Origin: RGIG6353 sp045653035
GTDB taxonomy: Bacteria > Bacillota > Clostridia > Oscillospirales > SIG627
Direction of reading: 5' to 3'
Assembly (NCBI GenBank): GCA_045653035.1
Contig: JAZOLO010000016.1
Span: forward strand, 62,001-126,000
DNA: 64,000 bases
Positions within the stretch are counted from its first letter, which is position 1. The number at the start of each line of letters is the position of its first letter. The notes beneath the pieces were generated by a model, which had not been told where the DNA came from, did no database searches, and saw nothing but the letters and a program-made list of their open reading frames with translations. This document shows positions 26,005-35,609 of the stretch, one piece after another. Both the position numbers and the translations under genes were made by a program.

Positions 26005-26517
26005 TTAAATAAACTCCGTAAAGCTTTCAACGGCATTTCTTTCAAAATGACGGGGATTTGGCTCACATTCGTCACTCTTGTACCCGATGGGGAGAAGACA
26101 GTAGGGGACGATGTTTTCGGGAAGCGAAAACGCCTTTTGTACCTTTTCCTTGTTGAAGGCACATACCCATACGGAATTTACTCCAAGGCTTTCAGCCTCA
26201 AGCATCATGTGACAGGTAACGATAGACGCATCGACGGGTCCGGCATGCCAGCCGTCGTTGTTTCTTGTCCACGCCACGTCCTTGTCTGCACAAATCATTA
26301 TTACCTGTGGTGCATTGTAGGAGCTGGGGGTGATTTTACGTATCTTAGCGATACTCTCCTCTGACTCAAGAACAAATATTCTTTGCGGCTGCATATTCTT
26401 GGCAGTAGGGGCAACGCGAGCCGCCTCAAGTATCTTTTCTATCTTTTCTTTTTCAACGGGTACTGATTTAAAATCCCTCACCGAATATCTTTCCTTCAAA
26501 AGCGGTAAAATATCCAT
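26005..26517 (-). CDS. Nitroreductase-family flavoprotein
   Basis: A 170-aa FMN-dependent oxidoreductase. RYSVRDF at residues 10-16 binds FMN phosphate, ARVAPTAKNMQPQRIFV follows, and LGVNSVWVCAF plus LPIGYKSD mark the C-terminal half. Start is ATG 26517 with AAAGGAGAG before it; the longer reading from 26604 runs through the promoter. The stop codon directly abuts the ATG of the MBL lipoprotein, so both share one mRNA. Substrate unknown. Confidence 0.85.
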   Translation of the reverse strand: MDILPLLKERYSVRDFKSVPVEKEKIEKILEAARVAPTAKNMQPQRIFVLESEESIAKIRKITPSSYNAPQVIMICADKDVAWTRNNDGWHAGPVDASIVTCHMMLEAESLGVNSVWVCAFNKEKVQKAFSLPENIVPYCLLPIGYKSDECEPNPRHFERNAVESFTEFI

Positions 26518-26554
26518 AAAAAGCTCTCCTTTAATTTTAATATTTGTAAATTTT

Positions 26555-26583
26555 ATTTTATCATATTTTTCTTTTTTTGTCAA
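26555..26583 (-). promoter_or_regulatory. SigA promoter of the nitroreductase-MBL operon
   Basis: On the minus strand: TTGACA (26583-26578), 17 bases, TAAAAT (26560-26555). Confidence 0.78.
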
Positions 26584-26609
26584 ACTGCAAAAAAGTTCAC
26601 ACAATGTAC

Positions 26610-26638
26610 TTGTAAAGATGAAAAAAATACATTATAAT
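26610..26638 (+). promoter_or_regulatory. SigA promoter of the UPF0340-gpsA-secA operon
   Basis: TTGTAA (26610-26615), 17 bases, TATAAT (26633-26638). It is back to back with the nitroreductase promoter. Confidence 0.72.
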
Positions 26639-26684
26639 ATATATAACTATTTTTATGTATAACTATTCTTGAAAGAAGGACATC

Positions 26685-27239
26685 ATGATGATAGAACAGA
26701 TAAAAAAAGAAGCGGGAACGGCACTTGAAGAGCTTTTTCAGGTAGCGACTCTTGAAAAGGACGATATAGTTATTATTGGCTGCTCCACAAGCGAGGTTAT
26801 GGGAGAAAAGGTAGGTACTTTCTCCTCTCTCGACGTCGGACGTGCCCTTGTCGATACTCTCTATCCCATGATAAAGGAGAGAGGTCTCTATATGGCGGCA
26901 CAGTGCTGTGAGCATCTTAACCGCTCGGTAATCATCGAAAAGAGTGCAGTAAGACTTTGGGGTCTGGAAAGAGTTAACGTGAAGCCTCAGCTTCATGCAG
27001 GCGGTGCTTTTGCAATGTCACTATGGGACACCCTTGAGGAGCCCGTTGCCGTAGAAAAGGTTTCGGCTGGGGCAGGTCTTGATATCGGCTCGGTGCTTAT
27101 CGGTATGCAGCTGCGTCCCGTTGCCGTGCCTGTAAGAATGAGTATTAACACCATCGGTAAGGCGAGACTCACCGCAGCGCGTACACGTCCAAGATTTGTT
27201 GGGGGAGAACGTGCTTTATACGTTGATGAATTGAGGTAA
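26685..27239 (+). CDS. UPF0340 (YwlG/TIGR01440) family protein
   Basis: A 184-aa conserved Firmicutes protein of unknown function. Family signatures visible: IIGCSTSEVMGEKVGTFSS, the AAQCCEHLNRS segment with two Cys, GLERVNVKPQLHAGGAFA and GSVLIGMQLRPVAVPVR. It is the first gene of an operon with gpsA 4 bases downstream. Two consecutive ATGs are possible starts (26685 or 26688). No activity should be assumed. Confidence 0.85.
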   Translation: MMIEQIKKEAGTALEELFQVATLEKDDIVIIGCSTSEVMGEKVGTFSSLDVGRALVDTLYPMIKERGLYMAAQCCEHLNRSVIIEKSAVRLWGLERVNVKPQLHAGGAFAMSLWDTLEEPVAVEKVSAGAGLDIGSVLIGMQLRPVAVPVRMSINTIGKARLTAARTRPRFVGGERALYVDELR

Positions 27240-27243
27240 AAAA

Positions 27244-28206
27244 ATGAAAATATCAGTACTTGGTTCAGGAAGATGGGGAACTTTTATTGCATGGTATCTG
27301 TCCCTTATGGACGAGACTGTTCTTTGGGGACGTGAGTACTCCCAAGGTTTTCAGACTCTTAAAAATGACCGTACCAACGGTACGGTAACACTTGGATATC
27401 GTACAACAGTAACTTCCGATATAGATGAAGCCCTTAAAAACGATACTATAGTCATTTCTATTCCCAGTCAGGAGCTTCGTGGCTTTGCGAAGGAGCTTTC
27501 TGAAATAGCAGGGGAAAGACACCGCCGTTTCATTCTTTGTATGAAGGGACTGGAGGAGATTAGTGGCAAAAGACTTACAGAGGTTTTTAACGAGTCCTAC
27601 ACGAAAAGCCATGACGTTGCTGTTTGGGTAGGTCCGGGTCACGTTCAGGATTTCGTTCAGGCTATCCCTAACTGTATGCTGATAGATTCAGAAAACGACA
27701 GCTTTAAGCGGGAACTTGCTTCCGTTCTGTCAAGCTCACTAATACGTTTTTACTACGGCAGCGACCTTGTGGGAACCGAGGTGGGTGCCGCTTCAAAGAA
27801 CGTTATAGGAATTGCCGCAGGTATGCTTGACGGTCTGGGCATTTCTTCCCTTAAGGGGGCTCTTATGGCAAGGGGTGCTGGGGAGATTTCAAGGCTTATT
27901 GATGCAATGGGCGGTGACAGACTCACCGCATACGGACTCTCTCATCTGGGTGATTACGAGGCAACTGTTTTTTCAAAGCACTCTCACAACAGAGCTTTTG
28001 GCGAAAGCTTTGTGAAGGGTGAAAAATTTGAAAAGCTTGCAGAGGGCGTGTCTACCTGCCGTGCCATTATGAAGCTTTCCTCGGACTATAAGGTTGAGCT
28101 TCCTATATGTCATGCGGTGCATCAGGTGCTCTTTGAAAATGCTGACCCTCAGAAAACACTGAATTTGCTGTTTTCAAGGGATATAAAAAGTGAGTTTAAC
28201 GGCTGA
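27244..28206 (+). CDS. gpsA: Glycerol-3-phosphate dehydrogenase [NAD(P)+]
   Basis: A 320-aa cytosolic enzyme that reduces dihydroxyacetone phosphate to sn-glycerol 3-phosphate for phospholipid synthesis. The Rossmann motif GSGRWGT is at residues 7-13. The catalytic Lys region is GAASKNVIGIAAGMLDGLG (near 185), with GLSHLGDYEATVFS in place of the usual GLGDLVLTCTS. This variant loop is notable but keeps the Asp. Operon with UPF0340 upstream and secA 11 bases downstream. Confidence 0.86.
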   Translation: MKISVLGSGRWGTFIAWYLSLMDETVLWGREYSQGFQTLKNDRTNGTVTLGYRTTVTSDIDEALKNDTIVISIPSQELRGFAKELSEIAGERHRRFILCMKGLEEISGKRLTEVFNESYTKSHDVAVWVGPGHVQDFVQAIPNCMLIDSENDSFKRELASVLSSSLIRFYYGSDLVGTEVGAASKNVIGIAAGMLDGLGISSLKGALMARGAGEISRLIDAMGGDRLTAYGLSHLGDYEATVFSKHSHNRAFGESFVKGEKFEKLAEGVSTCRAIMKLSSDYKVELPICHAVHQVLFENADPQKTLNLLFSRDIKSEFNG

Positions 28207-28217
28207 AAGGACTAAAA

Positions 28218-30974
28218 ATGGGACTTATTACAAAGATATTCGGTACTCACAGCGACCGTGAAATAAAGAGAATTACGTCAACAGTTGACAGAATAGAGGC
28301 AATGGCAGAAAAATACTCTGCCATGACCGACGAGGAGTTAAAATCACAGACAGAGGTACTGAAAAAGAGACTTCTTGACGGGGATACCCTTGACGATATA
28401 CTTCCAGAGGCTTTTGCGACAGTAAGGGAAGCGTCAACGCGAGTGCTCGGTAAACGCCACTACAGAGTTCAGCTTATAGGAGGTATAATTATCCATCAGG
28501 GCAGAATTGCCGAAATGAGAACGGGTGAAGGTAAAACCCTTGTGGCAACACTACCCGCTTATCTTAATGCACTCACAGGAAAAGGCGTTCATATCGTAAC
28601 CGTCAACGACTACCTTGCAAAGCGTGACAGCGAGTGGATGGGTAAGATATATAACTTCCTCGGTCTCACTGTCGGACTTGTAGTTCACGGACAGGACTCA
28701 CAGGAGAAGCACAAGGCGTATAATGCTGACATAACCTATGGAACCAACAACGAGTTCGGCTTCGACTACCTTCGTGACAATCTTGTTATCTATAAGGAGG
28801 ACAAGGTGCAGCGAGGACACAACTTTGCCATTGTTGACGAGGTGGACTCCATACTTATAGACGAGGCAAGAACGCCTCTTATCATTTCGGGACAGGGCGA
28901 GAAGTCCACCGAGCTGTATGCTGTTGTCAACGCCTTTGCGAAGACTCTTAAGTCATTCAAGATAAAGGAGTCAAACGACAAGGAAATTGACGAAAATCTC
29001 GATAATAACTATGACTATATAATCGACGAAAAGGCGAATAATGCAACTCTCACTGCAAGGGGTGTAAAGCGTGTTGAGGAGAAGTTTGGTATAGAAAACT
29101 TTGCCGACCCCGAAAATGCCACCCTTGCCCACCACGTAAATCAGGCTATCCGTGCCCTTGGCACTATGAAGCGTGACGTTGACTACGTGGTAAAGGATAA
29201 TCAGGTAATAATCGTAGACGCTTTTACCGGAAGACTTATGCCGGGAAGACGTTATTCAGACGGTCTTCATCAGGCAATAGAAGCAAAGGAAAACGTAAAA
29301 GTAGAGCATGAGTCAAAGACTCTTGCAACCATAACCTTCCAGAACTTTTTCAGACTCTACTCCAAGCTCTCGGGTATGACGGGTACAGCCCTCACCGAGG
29401 AAGCGGAGTTTCGTGAGATATATAACCTTGACGTTGTTGTTATCCCCACAAATAAGCCCATGATAAGACAGGACGCCGAGGACAGAGTGTTCAAGAATAG
29501 GGGGGGCAAGATAGAGGCGATAGTCCGACAGATAGAGGAATGTCACAAGAAGGGACAGCCCGTTCTTGTAGGTACTGTGTCTATTGACAAATCGGAGGAG
29601 CTTTCAAAGATACTTTCAAAGAGGGGTATTCCTCATAACGTCCTCAACGCTAAATTCCACGAAAAGGAAGCGGAGATAATCGCACAGGCAGGTAAATTCG
29701 GTGCAGTTACCATTTCTACCAATATGGCGGGACGAGGAACCGATATTATGCTTGGCGGTAACCCCGAATTTCTTGCAAAGAACAAGCTTCGCACCGAAGG
29801 CTTTTCAGAGGAGCTTATTGTTCTTGCGGATACTGTTACAGATACAGATAACCCCGAAATAATCGAGGTAAGACGACGCTATAACGAGCTTGTTTCAGAA
29901 TACGAAAAGGAAATACTTCCCGAAAGAGAAAAGGTAATTGAAGCGGGAGGACTCTATATCCTCGGTACAGAGCGACACGAGTCGAGAAGAATTGACAATC
30001 AGCTTCGAGGCCGTGCAGGACGACAGGGAGACAGAGGTGCATCTGCCTTCTATCTTTCCCTTGACGATGACCTTATGCGACTTTTCGGCGGTGACAGAAT
30101 CGTGGGCGTTGTAGACAGACTCGGACTCCGTGACGACGAGCCTATTGATGCCAGAATTTTATCAAACACAATAGAAAATGCACAGAAGCGCCTTGAAGGA
30201 CAGAACTTTGCAAGACGCCGTAACGTGCTTATGTACGATAACGTAATGAGTGAGCAGAGAAACGTTATCTACAAGGAGAGAGGCGAGGTGCTTGACGGTC
30301 TGGACCTCACCGATAAGATTAAGTCCATGATGCACTCCATGATAAGAGCAAAGGTTCATGAATGTATGGCAGGGGACTCTCCTGCTGCTTGGAATCTTGA
30401 CGAGCTTCGCCGAGCCTTTTTCGGACTCTTTACCACCGATGCAGACTTCCGTGAAACAGGAGACGCACTTGATGAGCTTACGGCAGACAAGGTAACTGAT
30501 ATGCTCACAGAGCGTGCCGATAAGCTCTATGCAGAAAAGACGGCACAGATGGGTGAGGAGGTTATGCGTGAAGCAGAGCGTGTAATTCTTCTCAGGAATG
30601 TTGACCGCAAGTGGATGGCACATATTGATGCAATGGATGCTTTGCAGAGCACCATAAGACTTCAGGCGTACGGTCAGCGTGACCCCGTAAGAGAATACAA
30701 GATAGTCGGCTCTGATATGTTCGATGAAATGACCGACGAAATAAGATGTGATACAGTGAGAGGACTCCTCTCGCTTCAGCCCAGAACTGAAATCAAGCGT
30801 GAAAAACAGGCAAAGATTACAGGTGCTTCCCACGGCGGTGATGCTTCCCCCGTAAGAAAAGCACCCGTCAGAAAGGCTGAAAGTGAAAAGGTCGGAAGAA
30901 ACGACCCTTGTCCCTGCGGAAGCGGACTGAAGTATAAAAAATGTTGTGGCAAGAACGAGGCTTCTGCCGAGTGA
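28218..30974 (+). CDS. secA: Preprotein translocase ATPase SecA
   Basis: A 918-aa motor that drives protein export through SecYEG. Walker A is MRTGEGKTLVA (near 103), Walker B is VDEVDSILIDEAR (near 208), the cross-linking and wing domains follow, and the second RecA fold has NMAGRGTDIMLGGNP with LRGRAGRQGD. The C-terminus carries the zinc-binding SEC-C motif DPCPCGSGLKYKKCCG that contacts SecB or ribosomes. Full length, with no second secA in the window. Upstream gpsA ends 11 bases before the ATG. Confidence 0.97.
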   Translation: MGLITKIFGTHSDREIKRITSTVDRIEAMAEKYSAMTDEELKSQTEVLKKRLLDGDTLDDILPEAFATVREASTRVLGKRHYRVQLIGGIIIHQGRIAEMRTGEGKTLVATLPAYLNALTGKGVHIVTVNDYLAKRDSEWMGKIYNFLGLTVGLVVHGQDSQEKHKAYNADITYGTNNEFGFDYLRDNLVIYKEDKVQRGHNFAIVDEVDSILIDEARTPLIISGQGEKSTELYAVVNAFAKTLKSFKIKESNDKEIDENLDNNYDYIIDEKANNATLTARGVKRVEEKFGIENFADPENATLAHHVNQAIRALGTMKRDVDYVVKDNQVIIVDAFTGRLMPGRRYSDGLHQAIEAKENVKVEHESKTLATITFQNFFRLYSKLSGMTGTALTEEAEFREIYNLDVVVIPTNKPMIRQDAEDRVFKNRGGKIEAIVRQIEECHKKGQPVLVGTVSIDKSEELSKILSKRGIPHNVLNAKFHEKEAEIIAQAGKFGAVTISTNMAGRGTDIMLGGNPEFLAKNKLRTEGFSEELIVLADTVTDTDNPEIIEVRRRYNELVSEYEKEILPEREKVIEAGGLYILGTERHESRRIDNQLRGRAGRQGDRGASAFYLSLDDDLMRLFGGDRIVGVVDRLGLRDDEPIDARILSNTIENAQKRLEGQNFARRRNVLMYDNVMSEQRNVIYKERGEVLDGLDLTDKIKSMMHSMIRAKVHECMAGDSPAAWNLDELRRAFFGLFTTDADFRETGDALDELTADKVTDMLTERADKLYAEKTAQMGEEVMREAERVILLRNVDRKWMAHIDAMDALQSTIRLQAYGQRDPVREYKIVGSDMFDEMTDEIRCDTVRGLLSLQPRTEIKREKQAKITGASHGGDASPVRKAPVRKAESEKVGRNDPCPCGSGLKYKKCCGKNEASAE

Positions 30975-30985
30975 AAGGAGTAAAA

Positions 30986-32233
30986 ATGCGTTTTCCACTG
31001 ATACTGTGCGGATTTATATTTATCATATCTCCCGATATCAGTATTTTCGATTTTCTCCCCGATGTTATAGGCTGGTTTCTTATCGTACTTGGAATTACAC
31101 CTCTTGCAGATATTGAGATGAGGGCAGAGGACGCGAAAGTCCTTGCCCTCAGAATGATGCTCTTTTCAGCAGTGAAAACGGTACTTTCGGTGTTTACCTT
31201 CCGTTTCGGCACAGCCGATATGCTCCTTGTGACGTTTTCCTATTCCATTCTGGAGCTTATGACGGTAATACCATTTACATCAAATCTTTTTATGGCTGTG
31301 GACTATTCATCAATGCGACTTGGCGTAAAGCTTGACTCGGATAAAATAAATTCTGTCAGATGGTTTACCTACGTGTTTTTCTTCTTGAAGAATGCATTTG
31401 CATTTTTACCCGCCACCGTTGCTTTTTTTGATACCGAGTCAACGGGCGAGCTTTCGGCAGACACTTGGTTTATCGACTTTCAGGTGGCAATGAGAGTGCT
31501 TATTGTCTTTGCCTTCTTCCTGTCGATAGTTCTTTCTGTTACAAGTATCTTCTACATTTGCCCCTTCTTTGCAAGACTTAATAAAAACAAAGAGCTGATT
31601 TCCGCAATGTGCCGATGCCGTAAGGAAACAGTACTTTCAAAGGCTAACGTAATGATAAAGAAGAATACGGGCTTCATACTTACTTATTTTTCATTTGCTC
31701 TTCTCTTTTTCTTTGATTTTTATCTTGACTCCCTTGACGTTCTTCCGACCTTCGTTGGATTTTTCCTTGTAATTGTGGCAACAGTTTTCATGAAAAGAAG
31801 AATGAGGGTGAAAGCATCGCTTCTGACCGCCACCTCATGCCTCGGTTTTACAGTGTCACTTATCACCTTCATCTATAAATACTATCACGGTGCAAAGGTG
31901 AAATTCGTGGTAGACTATGCCTTCGCTTCAAAAGCCTTTACAATTCCCCTGTCAGCCTTGACAGCCGTTTTATCGGCGGCGGTTATATTTCTTATTTTTA
32001 AGATGGCAGGAGAATTTAACAAGGAATATACAAAAACCAGCCTCGATGAAAACACCCTGCTTTTCGTGATAGGCGGTGTGGTGGAAGCGTTTTTCGGCTT
32101 CGTTCTTTACGCCTTTCCCAAGCTTAATACTACCTTTGTTTTCCCATCCCTTATTTTCGGAGCATTCTTCGTGCCTATGGGAATGGGGTATATGATGAAA
32201 CTAAAAAAACAGATTTCTAAAGATAACAGATAG
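30986..32233 (+). CDS. Polytopic membrane protein, unknown family
   Basis: A 415-aa protein with about ten hydrophobic segments spread over two similar halves: the opening of residues 1-60 (FIFIISPDISIFDFLPDVIGW) recurs in style near 245-275 (FDFYLDSLDVLPTFVGFFLV), suggesting an internal duplication. No family with known function recognised. The ATG at 30986 follows GAAAGGAG and lies 11 bases after the secA stop, so it is in the secA operon. A transport or membrane-maintenance role is possible but not supported further. Confidence 0.65.
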   Translation: MRFPLILCGFIFIISPDISIFDFLPDVIGWFLIVLGITPLADIEMRAEDAKVLALRMMLFSAVKTVLSVFTFRFGTADMLLVTFSYSILELMTVIPFTSNLFMAVDYSSMRLGVKLDSDKINSVRWFTYVFFFLKNAFAFLPATVAFFDTESTGELSADTWFIDFQVAMRVLIVFAFFLSIVLSVTSIFYICPFFARLNKNKELISAMCRCRKETVLSKANVMIKKNTGFILTYFSFALLFFFDFYLDSLDVLPTFVGFFLVIVATVFMKRRMRVKASLLTATSCLGFTVSLITFIYKYYHGAKVKFVVDYAFASKAFTIPLSALTAVLSAAVIFLIFKMAGEFNKEYTKTSLDENTLLFVIGGVVEAFFGFVLYAFPKLNTTFVFPSLIFGAFFVPMGMGYMMKLKKQISKDNR

Positions 32234-32245
32234 GAGACTAAAACC

Positions 32246-34099
32246 TTGTGTGGCTTTGTAGGAATGTTTAAAAATACTCCTCTTGATGAGGAGTCACGAA
32301 ACCTTGTTGAGAAAATGTCGGAGACTATAGATTACAGAGGCCCCGATGAGGGCAAAATGCTTTTCTTTGAAAAGCTTGCCATTGCTTTCAGGAGACTCAG
32401 TATAATTGACCTTGAAAAGGGAAGTCAGCCCTTCGAGTACGGAGACCGCTTCGTGGGTCTTTTCAACGGTGAGATATATAACTACCGTGAGCTTCGAGGG
32501 GAACTCATAGAAAAAGGCTTTGAGTTCAAGACCAATTCCGAAATTGAGGTAATGCTTACCCTTTATAGCGTTGAGGGAGAGCACTTTATAAATAAGCTCC
32601 GCGGTATGTTTGCCTTCTCCTTCTACGATAAGGAAAAGAATACACTGATGCTTGGACGAGACCCTTTTGGTATAAAGCCACTTTACTATATTGAGCGAGA
32701 GGGACAGCTTCTCTTTTCTTCTGAATCAAAGGCTTTTTATAACGACCCTGCCCTTGATAAAGCACTGATTGATAAGGAAAAGCTACAGCACTATTTTACT
32801 TACCAGTATATTCCCGAGCCATCAACTCTCCATCCCGAAATAAAGATACTTCCTGCAGGCTCCTTCGCTTTCATTGATTTTGACAGAGAAAAGCCTGTAA
32901 GAATAGAAAAATACTATACTCCCGTATTCACTCCGAAGAAAGCCGACGATTTTGAAAAGAGGGCGGAAGAGCTTCGAGAGGTGGTAGAAACAAGCGTTAA
33001 GTATCACATGATAAGTGACGTTGACGTGGGTACGTTTTTGTCGGGCGGTATTGACTCGGCGGTAATCACAGCCACCGCAAGTAAGCTCAACCCAGGTATA
33101 AAGGCATTTACCGTTGCCTTCGGTGAAAAGGAGTATTCCGAAATAAACGAGGCAGAGGGAATAGCAAAGCACCTTGACGTTGAGCACATAAAGCTTGTGG
33201 CAGGTCTTGAGGATTTTAAAAGAGCCTTTGATAAGGTGGTATATCACCTTGATTTCCCCGTTGCCGACCCCTCGACTATGGCGATTTACCTCATCTGTGA
33301 GGAAGCGGCACGTCACCTCAAGGTAGTGCTTTCGGGCGAAGGCTCCGATGAGCTTTTTGGCGGATATAAGGTTTATGGCGAAACCGTTACCTCCGATAAG
33401 ATAAACGCACTTCCTAAATTTATAAAAGCACCTCTTTCAGGTATTTCAAAGCTTATGCCCGAGGGTATGAAGGGCAAGGCACTCCTTTACAGAGGAACAA
33501 CTCCCCTTGAAAAGAGATACGTGGGTAACGCCTTTATCTTTGATGAAAAGTCCAAGAAGAAAATACTTAAAACCTCGTCTGATACAGTTCATTTCTCACA
33601 GCTTATCGAGGATATTTACCGTGACGTTGCAGGACTCCCCGGTATTACCAAGATGCAGTACGTTGACATGAACACGTGGCTGAGGGGTGACATTCTCGTC
33701 AAGGGTGACAGACTAAGTATGGCACATTCACTTGAGGTGAGAGTGCCCTTCCTTGATAAAGAAGTATTTAAACTTGCAAGTACCCTTGCCACCGAGGAAA
33801 AGCTTTCTCACGGCACCACGAAATACATCTTCCGTCACGCTTTCCGTGACCTTGTAAATCCCGAAACCGTTATGCGTCCAAAGCTAGGCTACCCTGTGCC
33901 CGTGCGTAAATGGCTTAAAAACGAGCTTTACGATTGGGCGAAGGATATAATCGTAAACTCCACCGCTACCGATTATATCGACACCGCCGAGGCACTCCGT
34001 CTTCTTGATGCACACCGAGAGGGAAAGGAAGATAATTACCGCAAACTGTGGGTGGTTTTGGTATTCATCAAGTGGTACAGTTTATTTGTTGAAAGCTAA
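32246..34099 (+). CDS. asnB: Asparagine synthase (glutamine-hydrolysing)
   Basis: A 617-aa enzyme making asparagine from aspartate, ATP and glutamine. The start is TTG, so the chain begins M-C-G-F-V-G; Cys2 is the glutaminase nucleophile after Met removal. The synthetase domain has the PP-loop SGGIDSAVI (near 268), GEGSDELFGGY, and the C-terminal LRGDILVKGDRLSMAHSLEVRVPFLD. It is the last gene of the UPF0340-gpsA-secA operon, 12 bases after the membrane protein gene. Length matches bacterial AsnB. Confidence 0.94.
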   Translation: MCGFVGMFKNTPLDEESRNLVEKMSETIDYRGPDEGKMLFFEKLAIAFRRLSIIDLEKGSQPFEYGDRFVGLFNGEIYNYRELRGELIEKGFEFKTNSEIEVMLTLYSVEGEHFINKLRGMFAFSFYDKEKNTLMLGRDPFGIKPLYYIEREGQLLFSSESKAFYNDPALDKALIDKEKLQHYFTYQYIPEPSTLHPEIKILPAGSFAFIDFDREKPVRIEKYYTPVFTPKKADDFEKRAEELREVVETSVKYHMISDVDVGTFLSGGIDSAVITATASKLNPGIKAFTVAFGEKEYSEINEAEGIAKHLDVEHIKLVAGLEDFKRAFDKVVYHLDFPVADPSTMAIYLICEEAARHLKVVLSGEGSDELFGGYKVYGETVTSDKINALPKFIKAPLSGISKLMPEGMKGKALLYRGTTPLEKRYVGNAFIFDEKSKKKILKTSSDTVHFSQLIEDIYRDVAGLPGITKMQYVDMNTWLRGDILVKGDRLSMAHSLEVRVPFLDKEVFKLASTLATEEKLSHGTTKYIFRHAFRDLVNPETVMRPKLGYPVPVRKWLKNELYDWAKDIIVNSTATDYIDTAEALRLLDAHREGKEDNYRKLWVVLVFIKWYSLFVES

Positions 34100-34291
34100 A
34101 AAATGCATAATGCACAATTAAGGTAAATTTCCCTGCGGAAAATCATTTGATTGTATTCAAGAGAGGAGGATTTTCAAAAAATCCCCCTCTCTTTGACTCT
34201 CTCCAAAACTATAATAAAAAATATTATAGTTTTCGTGGGGGTTCAAGGAGGAGTGCTTTTGCAAAAAGCATTTCCCCTTGAATATGATTGA
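34100..34291. other. Gene-free region with three hairpins
   Basis: Between asnB and the long inverted repeat. Hairpins: 34160-34192 (13 bp, one mismatch), 34205-34233 (perfect AAAACTATAATA arms, loop of five A) and 34242-34282 (TTCAAGG outer arms with an inner GTGCTTTT stem). None is followed by a good T-run on the plus strand. They look like intergenic palindromic repeats rather than single-use terminators. Confidence 0.6.
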
Positions 34292-34486
34292 AATAAAAAA
34301 AGAGCCGAAAAGCGGCGTTCAGTTAGGGATGAATTGGTTTTAGACCGCTCTTTTCGGTTAATACTTCACAAAAAAACTCCGTAATACGTCAAGGATTACA
34401 AGCGTTTTTAACGCAGTTATACGCCGAAATCGTAAATTTTGGGCAAATAATCCCTATCTGAACGCCGCTAAGGCTCTTTTTTTATT
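34292..34486. repeat. 195-bp long inverted repeat between asnB and alr
   Basis: Left arm 34292-34330 pairs with right arm 34450-34486: an A-rich end with AGAGCC, then GCGGCGTTCAG, then TAGGGAT, each matched exactly by its complement on the right, separated by small bulges (about 34 paired bases). It encloses 119 bases with smaller hairpins. The right arm ends in T7, so in RNA form it can terminate asnB transcripts, and the left arm can do so for alr. A miniature inverted-repeat element or a structured RNA would both fit. Confidence 0.7.
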
Positions 34487-35609
34487 CGTATATCTTTGTA
34501 ACTCTTTCGGAAACTCCCGTGTAGAAGGTATAATTTATATCACCCGAAACCTCGGCGTATTCGTCGATGGATATTCCCTTCTCACCCCAAAGTACAACCT
34601 CGTCACCCGAGCGAATGGGGGCTTTAGCGTCGGTTATGTCTACCATAAAGAGGTCCATGCACACGTTTCCGACAATTCTGAAACGCTCATCTCCTATCAT
34701 AACTTCGCCCTTATTTGAAAGACTTCTGGGTATTCCGTCGGCATAGCCTGCGGTAACCGTTGCAAGGGTCATGTCACGCTCTGCCTTGAACATTCTGCTG
34801 TAGCCTACAGTCTCACCTTTTCTTATAGTGTGTACCTGTCCTACTCTTGCACACATGGTCATAACCTCAAGAAGTGGACTCTCAGGGTGCTCTTTAAGAT
34901 ATCTTTCCTTTACCTCGTTTGAGGGGTAAGCGCCGTAGAGAATGATGCCTGGTCTTACCGCCATAAGGTGGGTATCGGGGCGGGTGAGGGTTGCACCCGA
35001 GTTTGCAATATGTAAAACTCCGAGGTCTATCCCTCTTGCTTTTATCCTGTCTGTAAAATCGAGGAATCTTGAAAGCTGTGTATCGGTAAAATCAGACGTG
35101 AGCACGTCAGATTCCGCAAGATGGCTGAATGCTCCGCATATTTTGAGGCGGGAGATTTTAGAAACCGCTCCTATTTCGTCAACTGCTGAGTCGTTTGTTG
35201 TATCAAAGCCGTAACGGTGCATTCCCGTATCTATTTTGAGGTGAATGGCAAGGACGTCGTTTACAAGATATCTTGACAGCTCCTCGGCATAATCCTTATC
35301 GGTAACAGTCTGGATAATTCTGTTTTTTGCAAGGATTGGTGCAAAGTGCGGGTCGGTATAACCAAGAATAAGGATATCGTTTTCAATACCGCTGTCTCTC
35401 AGCTGAAGTGCTTCGTTTATTTCGGCAACGGCAAAAATAAGAGCTTTACTTTTTATTGACTCTGCAATCTTCACAGCTCCGTGAGAGTAAGCGTTTGCCT
35501 TAACGATTGGGATTATTCCGCATCCCTCGGGAAGAAGGGAGGATATGGCATCAAGATTGTGAAGAAGATTTTTTATTGAGATTTTAGCGTAGCATCTGGT
35601 ATTTTTCAT
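34482..35609 (-). CDS. alr: Alanine racemase
   Basis: A 375-aa PLP enzyme giving D-alanine for peptidoglycan. The PLP lysine is in PIVKANAYSHG (near residue 36), the catalytic Tyr region is GYSRMF (near 268), and GNVCMDLFMVDIT is the conserved C-terminal motif. It follows a small lipoprotein gene with a 4-base ATGA overlap. Unlike in Bacillus no mazEF pair follows it; the stop codon lies inside the right arm of the long inverted repeat. Confidence 0.94.
   Translation of the reverse strand: MKNTRCYAKISIKNLLHNLDAISSLLPEGCGIIPIVKANAYSHGAVKIAESIKSKALIFAVAEINEALQLRDSGIENDILILGYTDPHFAPILAKNRIIQTVTDKDYAEELSRYLVNDVLAIHLKIDTGMHRYGFDTTNDSAVDEIGAVSKISRLKICGAFSHLAESDVLTSDFTDTQLSRFLDFTDRIKARGIDLGVLHIANSGATLTRPDTHLMAVRPGIILYGAYPSNEVKERYLKEHPESPLLEVMTMCARVGQVHTIRKGETVGYSRMFKAERDMTLATVTAGYADGIPRSLSNKGEVMIGDERFRIVGNVCMDLFMVDITDAKAPIRSGDEVVLWGEKGISIDEYAEVSGDINYTFYTGVSERVTKIYE

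Noticed and set aside
28204..30974. Genome-wide reassignment of UGA
   Set aside because: gpsA, secA, tmk-neighbouring genes and others end properly at TGA at family-typical lengths, so the standard code is used.
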